Positions 1 through 7,650 of a stretch of 64,000 nucleotides of DNA are shown here, piece by piece. The stretch's first letter is position 1. Every line of letters starts with the position of its first letter. Origin of the DNA: Apilactobacillus nanyangensis (lineage in GTDB: Bacteria > Bacillota > Bacilli > Lactobacillales > Lactobacillaceae); contig NZ_BOLX01000008.1 in NCBI RefSeq assembly GCF_016861915.1, forward strand, positions 1-64,000, written 5' to 3'. The position numbers were made by a program, and so were the translations under genes. The notes beneath the pieces are model-generated. The model had not been told where the DNA came from. It searched no databases and saw nothing but the letters and a program-made list of their open reading frames with translations.

Positions 1-79
1 CGAACACAGAAGTTAAGCTTCTAAACGCCGATAGTAGTTGAGGGATCGCCCTCTGCAAGGGTAGGACGTTGCCGCGCGT
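1..79 (+). rRNA. rrf: 5S ribosomal RNA, 3' part
   Basis: The window opens inside a 5S rRNA. The segment beginning CGAACACAGAAGTTAAGCTT and the later GGGTAGGACGTTGCCGCGC are the conserved loop B/C and 3' regions of bacterial 5S rRNA. The 5' end lies outside the window. tRNA-Asn follows after a few bases, the usual tail of a lactobacillus rrn operon, so 16S and 23S genes probably lie upstream. The exact 3' end is uncertain by a few bases. Confidence 0.9.
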
Positions 80-82
80 TAT

Positions 83-155
83 TCCGAATTAGCTCAGTTG
101 GTAGAGCACCTGACTGTTAATCAGGTTGTCGTCAGTTCGAGTCTGACATTCGGAG
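83..155 (+). tRNA. tRNA-Asn (GUU)
   Basis: A complete 73-nt cloverleaf. The acceptor stem TCCGAAT (83-89) pairs with ATTCGGA (148-154), with discriminator G155. The anticodon loop CTGTTAA gives anticodon GTT at 116-118. The D-arm AGCTCAGTTGGTAGAG and T-loop GTTCGAG are canonical. CCA is not encoded. The gene is the last part of the rRNA operon transcript and is followed by a strong terminator. Confidence 0.95.
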
Positions 156-164
156 TATATAAAG

Positions 165-193
165 AGGTGCTAACATTTGTTAGCACCTTTCTT
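165..193 (+). terminator. Rho-independent terminator of the rrn/tRNA-Asn transcript
   Basis: AGGTGCTAAC (165-174) pairs perfectly with GTTAGCACCT (179-188) across a 4-nt ATTT loop, followed by a T-rich tract. Confidence 0.85.
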
Positions 194-217
194 GTATATA
201 ATATATACATAACATTT

Positions 218-290
218 GCCGGCTTAGCTCAGTTGGTAGAGCATCGGTATCGTAAACCGGCGGTCACAGGTTCAAGTCCTGCAGCCGGCA
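218..290 (+). tRNA. tRNA-Thr (CGU)
   Basis: A 73-nt cloverleaf. Acceptor GCCGGCT (218-224) pairs with AGCCGGC (283-289), discriminator A290. The anticodon stem TCGGT/ACCGG encloses loop ATCGTAA, giving anticodon CGT. The T-loop is GTTCAAG. No CCA is encoded. It lies between two terminators, so it has its own short transcript. Confidence 0.94.
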
Positions 291-297
291 TAAAAGA

Positions 298-325
298 ACT
301 AGGATTTTGATGTCCTAGTTTTTTT
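298..325 (+). terminator. Terminator after tRNA-Thr
   Basis: ACTAGGA (298-304) pairs with TCCTAGT (313-319), followed by a run of T. Confidence 0.8.
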
Positions 326-353
326 ATTTTTATATGATTAAATTTTGGTAAAA

Positions 354-382
354 TTGATAAAATTTTAATCAGAGCGTATAAT
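354..382 (+). promoter_or_regulatory. dtpT promoter with overlapping inverted repeat
   Basis: TTGATA (354-359) and TATAAT (377-382) are separated by 17 bp. An imperfect inverted repeat, GATTAAATTTT (336-346) against AAAATTTTAATC (359-370), covers the -35 box. Within it AATTTTGGTAAAATT (341-355) matches 12 of 15 positions of the CodY consensus AATTTTCWGAAAATT as I remember it. Confidence 0.6.
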
Positions 383-422
383 AACCGTTGCTATGATTTT
401 TAATTGTTTGGAGGAGTATTAA

Positions 423-2045
423 TTGGATAAAGTTGATAATGATAATCAATCAAAAGGTCTAATTTCATTAACATTAACTGAGTCTCTTGAAAGATTTAGT
501 TACTATGGTATGCAAGCTATTCTTTTGTACTATATGTACTATTCATTAAGTAAAGGTGGTCTGGGATTTAAACCATCCACAGCTGCATCATTATTTGCAA
601 TTTATGGATCGCTAAGTTATTTATCTGCTGCTTGTGGAGGGTACATTAGTGATAGAATTCTTGGAGGGAAAAGGACGGTTTCTCTCGGTGCCATTTTAAT
701 TATTTTAGGTCAGTTAATCTTAACGATTCCACTCCATAATACAATTTGGTTATTATTTATATCTCTTGTATTTTTAACAGTGGGGACTGGATTATTAAAA
801 CCAACAATCACAACGATGGTTGGAAACTTATATGATGAACGATATAACACAAGGGCATATCGTTTTACCATTTTCCTTTCAGGAATTAACATCGGTGCAT
901 TCTTAGCTCCAATTATCATTGGTTATATTGGTGTACACGTTAATTTCCATCTTGGATTTTTAATTGGTGCAATCGCAATGGCAATTGGTCTTGCCATTTT
1001 TGAAAAGCATACCAATGACTATAACCAAAACAATAGTATTTACACATTAAATCCAATTGAACCTTACGAAATTAAAAAGTTATTTGATCGAGTTATGCTA
1101 TTCGTTGTATCAATTGCGTTAGTATTCTTATTAATGTATGTTTTTGATGCTTTGAATCTTGAAAATATTATTACGCTTTTAAGTGCAATAACTATTATAG
1201 TTCCATTTATTTACTTCTTTGTGATCATTAGTAGTAACCACACAACGCAAAAAGAAAGAAAGGGAATGGTAGTATATGTAATTCTATTCATTTGTGCATC
1301 TTTCTTTTGGGGAGTAGAGGAACAAGGACCAATCGTTTTAGCGATGATGGCCAGTGGTAGCACTGATAACGATTTCTATGTATGGAAATACGCCGTTTTA
1401 TCATTCTTTATTGTTGTTTCATTGGTTATTGGTTACTTCGTACAAAAAAAGAATAGTAGTTCCTTATTAAAAGCATTTACTGCTGTAATTTTACTATTCT
1501 TTATCTTATTGGGTATTTTTCATAATGGTGATTTCCATGTTCATATTTCAAGAACATGGTATCAAGCAATCAATCCATTATTCATACTAATCTTTACACC
1601 ATTATTCGCTAAGTATTGGCACCATAGAGAAAGTAATGCTTTAAAGTCATTCCCACTTGGTGTTATTTTAGCAAGTATTGGATGTTTAATTTTATTTATC
1701 CCAATCAAGTTTTTAGCAGGTAGTGAAGTTAATCCATTGTGGATCATTGCCACTGTTGGTATGGTTTGCTTAGGAGAAATGTTAATTTACCCAGTTGGAT
1801 TATCAGTAACTTATCGTTTAGCTCCTAAGAACTTTCTTTCACAAATGATGGGGGTATGGTACTTGTCAGCAGCTACTGGTCAAGCTATTAACTCTCAAGT
1901 TGTGAAATATTTCTCTGTAGATAATGTTAATTATTTCTTAGTACTAGGAAGTATTGGAATTGTTTTATCAATTGTGATGGTAATCTTGTTACATCAAGTT
2001 CTACGTGATTTGCACATCAGTAGAAAAATTAAAAAAAGTGCTTAA
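423..2045 (+). CDS. dtpT: Proton-dependent di-/tripeptide transporter (POT/PTR2 family)
   Basis: Imports di- and tripeptides with protons across the cytoplasmic membrane, the main peptide route for amino-acid auxotrophic lactobacilli. The 540-aa protein is hydrophobic throughout, with 12 or more predicted helices. It carries the family's ExxERFxYYG motif at residues 20-29 (E20, E23, R24, then FSYYG), which couples proton and peptide. The start is TTG at 423, six bases after GGAGGAG (410-416). It is a single-gene transcript with its own promoter. An operator-like repeat covers the -35 box. Full-length for the family. Confidence 0.92.
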   Translation: MDKVDNDNQSKGLISLTLTESLERFSYYGMQAILLYYMYYSLSKGGLGFKPSTAASLFAIYGSLSYLSAACGGYISDRILGGKRTVSLGAILIILGQLILTIPLHNTIWLLFISLVFLTVGTGLLKPTITTMVGNLYDERYNTRAYRFTIFLSGINIGAFLAPIIIGYIGVHVNFHLGFLIGAIAMAIGLAIFEKHTNDYNQNNSIYTLNPIEPYEIKKLFDRVMLFVVSIALVFLLMYVFDALNLENIITLLSAITIIVPFIYFFVIISSNHTTQKERKGMVVYVILFICASFFWGVEEQGPIVLAMMASGSTDNDFYVWKYAVLSFFIVVSLVIGYFVQKKNSSSLLKAFTAVILLFFILLGIFHNGDFHVHISRTWYQAINPLFILIFTPLFAKYWHHRESNALKSFPLGVILASIGCLILFIPIKFLAGSEVNPLWIIATVGMVCLGEMLIYPVGLSVTYRLAPKNFLSQMMGVWYLSAATGQAINSQVVKYFSVDNVNYFLVLGSIGIVLSIVMVILLHQVLRDLHISRKIKKSA

Positions 2046-2051
2046 AAAGTG

Positions 2052-2080
2052 TTGACTTAAACCGCGATTTTCGATATTAT
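2052..2080 (+). promoter_or_regulatory. Upstream promoter P1 of the tRNA-Tyr/tRNA-Gln unit
   Basis: TTGACT (2052-2057), 17 bp spacer, TATTAT (2075-2080). It lies just past the dtpT stop and would start RNA near 2087, about 125 nt before tRNA-Tyr. Confidence 0.6.
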
Positions 2081-2107
2081 ATTATTTGTTGATTGGTTGA
2101 GACATAC

Positions 2108-2155
2108 CAATGACATCGCAGTTTTAACACTTGCGATTAGGTAAAAAAGTCATTG
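2108..2155 (+). other. Hairpin between the two tRNA promoters
   Basis: CAATGAC (2108-2114) pairs with GTCATTG (2149-2155), and inside it ATCGCA (2115-2120) pairs with TGCGAT (2132-2137), making a 13-bp interrupted helix with a bulge on the 3' side. There is no T-run, so it is not an intrinsic terminator. The 3' arm overlaps the -35 box of P2. Function unknown. Confidence 0.45.
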
Positions 2156-2181
2156 ACAAGCATCTATGATTTTGCTATTAT
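2153..2181 (+). promoter_or_regulatory. Main promoter P2 of tRNA-Tyr
   Basis: Near-consensus: TTGACA (2153-2158), 17 bp, TATTAT (2176-2181). Predicted start near 2188, about 25 nt before the mature tRNA-Tyr. Confidence 0.75.
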
Positions 2182-2212
2182 ATTTCTTGTTGATTACATT
2201 TTATATCTTTTC

Positions 2213-2295
2213 GGAGGGGTAGCGAAGTCTGGCTAAACGCGGCGGACTGTAAATCCGCTCCTTCGGGTTCGGTGGTTCGAATCCACTCCCCTCCA
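2213..2295 (+). tRNA. tRNA-Tyr (GUA)
   Basis: An 83-nt class II tRNA with a long variable arm. Acceptor GGAGGGG (2213-2219) pairs with CCCCTCC (2288-2294), discriminator A2295. The anticodon loop CTGTAAA gives GTA at 2249-2251. Co-transcribed with the tRNA-Gln that follows. Confidence 0.95.
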
Positions 2296-2297
2296 TT

Positions 2298-2381
2298 TTT
2301 TATTGGGCTATAGCCAAGTGGTAAGGCAACGGGTTTTGATCCCGTGATGCGCTGGTTCGAACCCAGCTAGCCCAACTACTT
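2298..2381 (+). repeat. 84-bp exact repeat containing tRNA-Gln
   Basis: Positions 2298-2381 are identical to 11424-11507. The identity covers the whole tRNA-Gln gene plus 6 bp on each side; the flanks then diverge, including different terminators. Confidence 0.85.
2304..2375 (+). tRNA. tRNA-Gln (UUG), copy 1
   Basis: A 72-nt cloverleaf. Acceptor TGGGCTA (2304-2310) pairs with TAGCCCA (2368-2374). The anticodon stem ACGGG/CCCGT encloses loop TTTTGAT with anticodon TTG at 2336-2338. A second, identical copy lies at 11430-11501. Confidence 0.95.
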
Positions 2382-2384
2382 GAA

Positions 2385-2417
2385 ATGACTAACTTTTATA
2401 GTTAGTCATTTTTTTTT
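2385..2417 (+). terminator. Terminator of tRNA-Tyr/tRNA-Gln
   Basis: ATGACTAAC (2385-2393) pairs with GTTAGTCAT (2401-2409), followed by eight T. Confidence 0.85.
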
Positions 2418-2418
2418 A

Positions 2419-2427
2419 TGTTATAAT
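2419..2427 (+). promoter_or_regulatory. proC extended -10 promoter
   Basis: TG-T-TATAAT at 2419-2427, an extended -10 without a recognisable -35, just after the tRNA terminator. Confidence 0.5.
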
Positions 2428-2459
2428 AAACACATCATTTTTTAGTTCTGGAGGTTGCT

Positions 2460-3236
2460 ATGAAAATAGGTTTTATTGGTGTTGGAGCAATGGCAAAGGC
2501 AATGATTAAGGGATATATCAATTCTGGTAAAGTTAATGCTAGTGATATATATGTTCATGCTCCACATAAGGAAAAATATCAAGAATTCGCAAAGACTACA
2601 GGTATTAACTGTAGCGACAGTAATCAAGAAGTAGCAGCAAGCAGTGACTTGGTTATTTTGGCAACTGGACCAAAACAAGTTGTTGATGTTTTAAAGGATG
2701 TTAGAGAAAAACTAAATGGCAAGATTCTAGCTTCAATCGCATGGCAAATTTCTTTAGAACGTTTAGAAGAATTAACTAGTTATGATTTACCAATCATTCG
2801 TTTGATTCCAAATGTAAACGTAGAAGTTAACGAAGGAATGCTAATCTATAAAGCTAACGAAAACCTAGTTGATGAAAGAATGGCAGATACTGTTAGCAAC
2901 TTAGAACTACTAGGTAAGATGATTGAAATTGATGAAGATAAATTCGATGTATCAGGATCATTAATGGGATGTACTCCAGCATACGCTTATTTATTTGCGG
3001 ACATCTTCAGTCGTAGTGCAGTTAACCATGGCTTAGACAAACAAACAGCGACTCAATTAGCAGCACAAGCTATTTTAGGATCAATGAAGATGATTGAAAA
3101 ATCTGACAAGTCTCCAAGTGACTTAATTGATGATGTTTGTTCTCCTGCCGGTGGAACTATCAAAGGATTATTAGCATTGAAGAAGAGTGGTTTCGAAAAA
3201 GCCGTAATTGATTGTTTTGATGCAACTCAAGAATAG
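2460..3236 (+). CDS. proC: Pyrroline-5-carboxylate reductase
   Basis: Reduces 1-pyrroline-5-carboxylate to proline with NAD(P)H in the cytoplasm. The 258-aa protein has an N-terminal Rossmann fold with GVGAMA (residues 6-11). The C-terminal signature is CSPAGGTIKGL. Slightly short for the family (about 265-275) but complete. ATG start nine bases or so after CTGGAGG. No proA or proB is adjacent, so the precursor may come from elsewhere. The gntR gene follows after about 20 bp. Confidence 0.92.
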   Translation: MKIGFIGVGAMAKAMIKGYINSGKVNASDIYVHAPHKEKYQEFAKTTGINCSDSNQEVAASSDLVILATGPKQVVDVLKDVREKLNGKILASIAWQISLERLEELTSYDLPIIRLIPNVNVEVNEGMLIYKANENLVDERMADTVSNLELLGKMIEIDEDKFDVSGSLMGCTPAYAYLFADIFSRSAVNHGLDKQTATQLAAQAILGSMKMIEKSDKSPSDLIDDVCSPAGGTIKGLLALKKSGFEKAVIDCFDATQE

Positions 3237-3257
3237 TAATGAAGGGATAGTGAAATA

Positions 3258-3977
3258 ATGGCTTTGCCAATTTATATCCAAATTCATAATGAAATAAAAA
3301 AGAATATTGAAGAAGGTAAATGGAAACTAGGTAGTCGTATTCCTTCTGAAAGACAACTATCTACTGAATTTAACGTTAGTCGAATGACTTTAAGACAAGC
3401 AATTCAAACGCTTGTTGATGAAGGCATCTTAGATCAACGTGTCGGTTCAGGTACATATGTTTCCAATGAAAAGGTTCAAGAAAAGATGTCAGGGGTTACT
3501 AGTTTCACTGACATCATGTTAGCGCAAGGCAAGCTTCCTGCTAGTAAGACCATTTCATATCACACACTAGAACCTTCACTAAGCGAAATCGAAAAGCTCA
3601 ACATCTCTCAAAATGACAAGGTATTGAGAATGGAACGAATCCGTTATGGTGATGGTGTGCCCATTTGCTTTGAAATCGCCACAGTTCCGGAAAAGATTAT
3701 CGACGGTTTAAGTAAAGGTGATGTGACAGATTCATTCTACGCATCATTGAAGGAAAAGAAGAACCTAGTGCCGAAAGTATCTAGACAAAACGTTTCAGCA
3801 ACGCTTGCTTCTGAAAAAATTGCTGAATACTTAGATATTAAAAAGGGTGATGCCATTCTGTTATTAAGACAGGTGACATCACTACAAAACGGCCAACCGT
3901 TTGAATACGTTCGTACTCAATACGTGGGCGAAAGATTTGAATTTTATTTAGATAGTAAAAAAAGTACATTCGACTAA
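3258..3977 (+). CDS. GntR-family transcriptional regulator with UTRA ligand domain (HutC/FadR-like)
   Basis: A DNA-binding regulator of 239 aa. Residues about 5-68 form the GntR winged helix, including SRIPSERQLSTEFNVSRMTL and the wing VGSGTYV. Residues about 90-233 fit a UTRA domain, which in this family binds a small sugar-phosphate or amino-acid-like effector. It follows proC by about 20 bp and may share its transcript. Target and effector are unknown; GlcNAc-6-P-type regulators (NagR/YvoA) are one possibility. A terminator overlaps its stop codon. Confidence 0.85.
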   Translation: MALPIYIQIHNEIKKNIEEGKWKLGSRIPSERQLSTEFNVSRMTLRQAIQTLVDEGILDQRVGSGTYVSNEKVQEKMSGVTSFTDIMLAQGKLPASKTISYHTLEPSLSEIEKLNISQNDKVLRMERIRYGDGVPICFEIATVPEKIIDGLSKGDVTDSFYASLKEKKNLVPKVSRQNVSATLASEKIAEYLDIKKGDAILLLRQVTSLQNGQPFEYVRTQYVGERFEFYLDSKKSTFD

Positions 3978-3994
3978 TATCGATGTACTTTTTT
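3957..3994. terminator. Bidirectional terminator between gntR and tagA
   Basis: AAAAGTACAT and ATGTACTTTT flank a short loop with A-run and T-run on either side, so both converging transcripts can stop here. The gntR stop codon lies in the loop region. Confidence 0.75.
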
Positions 3995-4724
3995 ATTTTG
4001 CTTCATTCTTCTTTTGTTTCTTTACTAAACGGATGAATTTTGGTAATGCCAACATACGTTTAAAACGGGTGGGTTCTTTGACTAAACGGTATAGCCATTC
4101 AATGTGGTGATTGATCCAAAATTGTGGGGCACGTTGAACATGGCCAGATAAAACATCAAAGCTACCACCTAAGCCGATCCATAGTCCATCGTTCACATGA
4201 CGATATTTTTCGATTAAGTATTCTTGCTTAGGGAAACCTAGAGCTACAAATACCATATCGGGCTGATTTTGCTTTATTTCAGCGGCAATTTCATCACTAT
4301 CGGTAAAATACCCATCATGATAGCCAGAAACGGTTAAATCTGGGTATTTTTGTGGAATAATCTTCTTCAAGTCAGCGATGACTTCTGGTTTGGCACCCAA
4401 AAAGTATGCTGATTTATGATTCTGATTACCCCAGCTTAATAAGTCCAATAGAATGTCGTATCCGGTAATTCTTTCGCTCATATCTGAACCCAAGATATGA
4501 GCACCCATAACGATACCAATTCCGTCGGCAACTAGGTAGTCAGATTTTTTAATTGTATCGGTGTATTTTTGATCGTTTAAAGCGTGAACAACGATTTCGG
4601 GATTAGCAGTGACGACAAAAGTATTTTCACGTTTATCGATTCTATGCTTGGTGTTATCCATGAAATCATTGAATGAACTGTTTAAAAAATCAAAACCTAA
4701 AATATTAACAGTTTTATTTTCCAT
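3993..4724 (-). CDS. tagA: WecG/TagA/CpsF-family glycosyltransferase
   Basis: Predicted to transfer N-acetylmannosamine onto undecaprenyl-PP-GlcNAc, the second step in making the wall teichoic acid linkage unit at the inner membrane face. The 243-aa protein has family blocks such as TANPEIVVHAL, the conserved YLVADGIGIV stretch and FVALGFPKQEYL. The C-terminal positively charged tail probably contacts the membrane. ATG start with GAAGGT upstream. It stands alone, while tagO, which makes its substrate, is at 51713. Related enzymes with other UDP-sugars exist, so the donor is inferred. Confidence 0.85.
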   Translation of the reverse strand: MENKTVNILGFDFLNSSFNDFMDNTKHRIDKRENTFVVTANPEIVVHALNDQKYTDTIKKSDYLVADGIGIVMGAHILGSDMSERITGYDILLDLLSWGNQNHKSAYFLGAKPEVIADLKKIIPQKYPDLTVSGYHDGYFTDSDEIAAEIKQNQPDMVFVALGFPKQEYLIEKYRHVNDGLWIGLGGSFDVLSGHVQRAPQFWINHHIEWLYRLVKEPTRFKRMLALPKFIRLVKKQKKNEAK

Positions 4725-4768
4725 TGCAATACCTTCAAATAAATTATTATGATTATTTCTTTAATTAA

Positions 4769-4777
4769 TGATAAAAT
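4769..4777 (+). promoter_or_regulatory. pncB extended -10
   Basis: TG-A-TAAAAT at 4769-4777, with no clear -35. It is followed by ATAAAAGACATTAAAA (4776-4791), a 16-mer that recurs before groES (49646-49661). Confidence 0.4.
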
Positions 4778-4822
4778 AAAAGACATTAAAATGCGACAAG
4801 TATTAGGAGGATTTCATAAAAA

Positions 4823-6295
4823 ATGTCAAATGAATTTGATAATTTAACATTACATACTGATGCATATGAAATCAATATGATGCAAACATACTTCCAAGCA
4901 GGTTTGCAAGATCGTCGAGCTGTATTCGAAGTTTACTTTAGAAAAATGCCTTTTGAAAATGGGTTTGCCATCTTCGCTGGATTGGAAAAAGTAATTAAGT
5001 ATATTAAAGATATCAACTTTACAGATGATGATATTGAGTTCTTACGTTCTCAAAACGAATATACCGAAGAATTTTTAGAATATCTTCGCAACTTTAAATT
5101 TACTGGATCAATTCGTTCTTTGGTTGAAGGGGAATTGGTATTCAATAACGAACCAATGCTTCAAGTCGAAGGAAATGTTTGTGAATGCCAACTAGTTGAA
5201 ACAGCAATTTTAAACATCGTTAACTATCAAACATTGATCGCTACTAAAGCTGCTAGAATTAGAATGGCGGCAGGGGATGACCCATTACTAGAATTTGGTA
5301 GTCGTCGTGCTCAAGAAACTGCGGCGGCCATCTGGGGTACAAGAGCTGCTTACATTGGTGGTTTTAACGCCACATCAAATGTTTTAGCAGGTAAGAACTT
5401 TAACATTCCAATTAGTGGAACTCATGCTCACTCACTAGTTGAACTATTCCAAGATGACTACAAAGCATTTAAAGCTTACGCACAAAGCCATCGTGAATGT
5501 GTTTTCTTAGTGGATACTTTTGATACATTAAAGAGTGGTGTTCCTAACGCCATTAAGGTTGCTAATGAAATGGGCGACAAGATTCATTTCGCTGGTGTAC
5601 GTATTGATTCCGGTGATATGGCATACTTATCAAAACGTGTCCGTGAAATGCTAGATGATGCTGGCTATCCAGACGCTAAGATTTTTGCCTCAAATGACTT
5701 GGATGAAAAAACCATTACTAGTTTGAAGATGCAAGATGCTAAGATTGATGTTTGGGGAATTGGTACTAAACTAATTACCGCATTCGATCAACCAGCACTA
5801 GGTGCCGTATACAAGATGGTATCCGTTGAAAATGATAACGGTGAAATGGTAGATACCATTAAGTTATCAAATAATGCTGAAAAGGTATCTACACCTGGTA
5901 AGAAGCAAGTTTGGCGAATTACCGAAAGAAAAGATGGTAAGTCAGAAGGAGACTACATCACACTATCTGATGAAAATCCAAATGATGAAGATAGTCTATA
6001 CATGTTCCATCCTCAATACACTTACATTAACAAGACATTGACTGATTTTGATGCAAGACCATTGTTAAAGGACATCTATAAAGATGGTGAATTAGTTTAT
6101 GATCAACCAGAATTAGCTGATATCAAACAATATTCAGAAGATGTATTATCATCACTATGGCCTGAGTACAAACGTGAGTTAAACCCACAAGAATACCCAG
6201 TTGATTTATCAACCAAATGTTGGAACAACAAGATGAGCATTATCAAGGATGTCCACGATAAAATCAAAAATAAGCAAGACAAGGGTGAATTGTAA
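4823..6295 (+). CDS. pncB: Nicotinate phosphoribosyltransferase
   Basis: Converts nicotinate and PRPP to nicotinate mononucleotide with ATP, the entry step of NAD salvage. The 490-aa protein is full-length for the bacterial family. It shows [14 protein letters not shown] near the N-terminus, [10 protein letters not shown] around residue 155, the GTHAHS block containing the catalytic histidine near residue 200, and a [15 protein letters not shown] phosphate-binding region. ATG start after AGGAGG. Its stop overlaps the nadE start by one base (TAATG), so the two are translationally coupled. Confidence 0.95.
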   Translation: MSNEFDNLTLHTDAYEINMMQTYFQAGLQDRRAVFEVYFRKMPFENGFAIFAGLEKVIKYIKDINFTDDDIEFLRSQNEYTEEFLEYLRNFKFTGSIRSLVEGELVFNNEPMLQVEGNVCECQLVETAILNIVNYQTLIATKAARIRMAAGDDPLLEFGSRRAQETAAAIWGTRAAYIGGFNATSNVLAGKNFNIPISGTHAHSLVELFQDDYKAFKAYAQSHRECVFLVDTFDTLKSGVPNAIKVANEMGDKIHFAGVRIDSGDMAYLSKRVREMLDDAGYPDAKIFASNDLDEKTITSLKMQDAKIDVWGIGTKLITAFDQPALGAVYKMVSVENDNGEMVDTIKLSNNAEKVSTPGKKQVWRITERKDGKSEGDYITLSDENPNDEDSLYMFHPQYTYINKTLTDFDARPLLKDIYKDGELVYDQPELADIKQYSEDVLSSLWPEYKRELNPQEYPVDLSTKCWNNKMSIIKDVHDKIKNKQDKGEL

Positions 6296-7122
6296 TGAGA
6301 GAAAAGCAAACAGAAATCATTGATGCATTAAAGGTAAAACCATCAATTGATCCAAAAGAAGAAATCAGAAACAGTGTTGACTTTTTAAAGAGCTATCTAA
6401 AGAAAAACACTTTCCTAAAGACTCTAGTTCTAGGAATTTCAGGTGGTCAAGATTCTACTTTGACTGGTAAGTTAGCACAAATCGCCATTAACGAAATGCG
6501 CGAAGAAACTAATGACGATGAATACAAGTTTATCGCCGTTAGATTACCTTATGGAACTCAAGCTGATGAATCAGATGCAATGGATTCAATTGATTTCATC
6601 GAAGCTGACAAGACTATCCGAGTAGATATCAAGCCAGCTGCTGATGCTGCCGTTGCTTCTGTTGAAGCTGATGGAATGGAAATTTCTGACTTCAACAAGG
6701 GTAACATCAAGGCAAGACAAAGAATGATTGCTCAATATGCAATTGCTGGTCAAACTCATGGTGCCGTTTTAGGAACCGACCATGCTGCTGAAGCCGTAAC
6801 TGGTTTTTACACTAAGTTTGGTGACGGTGCTGCTGATATTACTCCACTATGGCGTTTGGACAAACGTCAAGGTAAGGCAATGCTAGCTGAATTAGATGCA
6901 CCAAAGCATTTATACGAAAAGACTCCAACTGCTGACCTAGAAGATGATCGTCCTGCATTACCTGATGAAGTTGCTTTAGGTGTAACTTACGACGATATCG
7001 ATAACTACCTAGAAGGCAGAGAAGTTTCAAAAGATGCTGCAGAAAAGATTGAAAACTGGTATATTAAAACAGAACATAAACGTCATCTACCAATTACTAT
7101 TTACGATGACTTTTGGAAGTAA
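6295..7122 (+). CDS. nadE: NH3-dependent NAD+ synthetase
   Basis: Amidates nicotinate adenine dinucleotide to NAD+, the last salvage step. The 275-aa protein is the short ammonia-dependent type without a glutaminase domain. The PP-loop ATPase motif SGGQDST lies near residue 50. [19 protein letters not shown] is the conserved deamido-NAD-binding region. The ATG shares a base with the pncB stop. nadD (the middle step) is not in the window. Confidence 0.95.
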   Translation: MREKQTEIIDALKVKPSIDPKEEIRNSVDFLKSYLKKNTFLKTLVLGISGGQDSTLTGKLAQIAINEMREETNDDEYKFIAVRLPYGTQADESDAMDSIDFIEADKTIRVDIKPAADAAVASVEADGMEISDFNKGNIKARQRMIAQYAIAGQTHGAVLGTDHAAEAVTGFYTKFGDGAADITPLWRLDKRQGKAMLAELDAPKHLYEKTPTADLEDDRPALPDEVALGVTYDDIDNYLEGREVSKDAAEKIENWYIKTEHKRHLPITIYDDFWK

Positions 7123-7140
7123 GAAGGGAATTTTTTAATT

Positions 7141-7557
7141 ATGAAGAAAAACAAGATGGCAATCTATGCTCCATTTTTATCTGATTTAATCACTAACACT
7201 AATAAGGTTGGTGAAGAAATGAGTCATGATTACGATCCATTGGAAGAAGCTGTTGCTAACAACGATTACTCATCAATCGATTTAGCAAGCACAAAGGATA
7301 CTTTCCAAAAGGGTACTGATAAGTACAAAGAATTCTTATCACAACTTGATAACGTAGACGTTCCTGCTAAGGAATTGGGTCGTCACTCAATCCTAAAGGA
7401 AGCTTATGCTGATTACGTTAAGGGATGCCAAGATATGGTAGACAGCATCAAAGCTGATACTATTGAAGCAGATGCTTTTAATAAAGCAGGTAAGCTACAA
7501 CAAGACAGCATTGAACGAGTATTTAAGACAGCTCAAAAGATCATGATGTCAATGTAA
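7141..7557 (+). CDS. Uncharacterised 138-aa helical protein in the NAD-salvage operon
   Basis: I do not recognise this protein. It is soluble, acidic, rich in Lys/Asp/Ala and predicted almost wholly alpha-helical, with no signal peptide or membrane segment. Features seen: a basic start MKKNK, a central LGRHSILKEAYADYVKG helix and a C-terminal helix with KTAQKIMMSM. It starts 18 nt after nadE with GAAGGGAA as ribosome site and ends at a strong terminator, so it is the third gene of pncB-nadE. A link to NAD metabolism is suggested only by position. Confidence 0.7.
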   Translation: MKKNKMAIYAPFLSDLITNTNKVGEEMSHDYDPLEEAVANNDYSSIDLASTKDTFQKGTDKYKEFLSQLDNVDVPAKELGRHSILKEAYADYVKGCQDMVDSIKADTIEADAFNKAGKLQQDSIERVFKTAQKIMMSM

Positions 7558-7569
7558 TAAAAACAAAAG

Positions 7570-7600
7570 ATAGTTGGTAAATATTACCAACTATTTTTTT
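7570..7600 (+). terminator. Terminator of the pncB operon
   Basis: ATAGTTGGTAA (7570-7580) pairs with TTACCAACTAT (7584-7594), then a run of T to 7600. Confidence 0.88.
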
Positions 7601-7617
7601 ATCTAAAAATGCAATGA

Positions 7618-7623
7618 TATAAT
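7618..7623 (+). promoter_or_regulatory. tex -10 box
   Basis: TATAAT at 7618-7623 placed for a short leader before tex. No good -35; the region 17 bp upstream is the T-run of the preceding terminator. Confidence 0.4.
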
Positions 7624-7650
7624 TAAAGACAAACTCAAATAAGAAATGAG

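Noticed and set aside
98-310. A 70-aa open frame on the plus strand
   Set aside because: It runs through tRNA-Asn, a terminator and tRNA-Thr; the codons are tRNA sequence.
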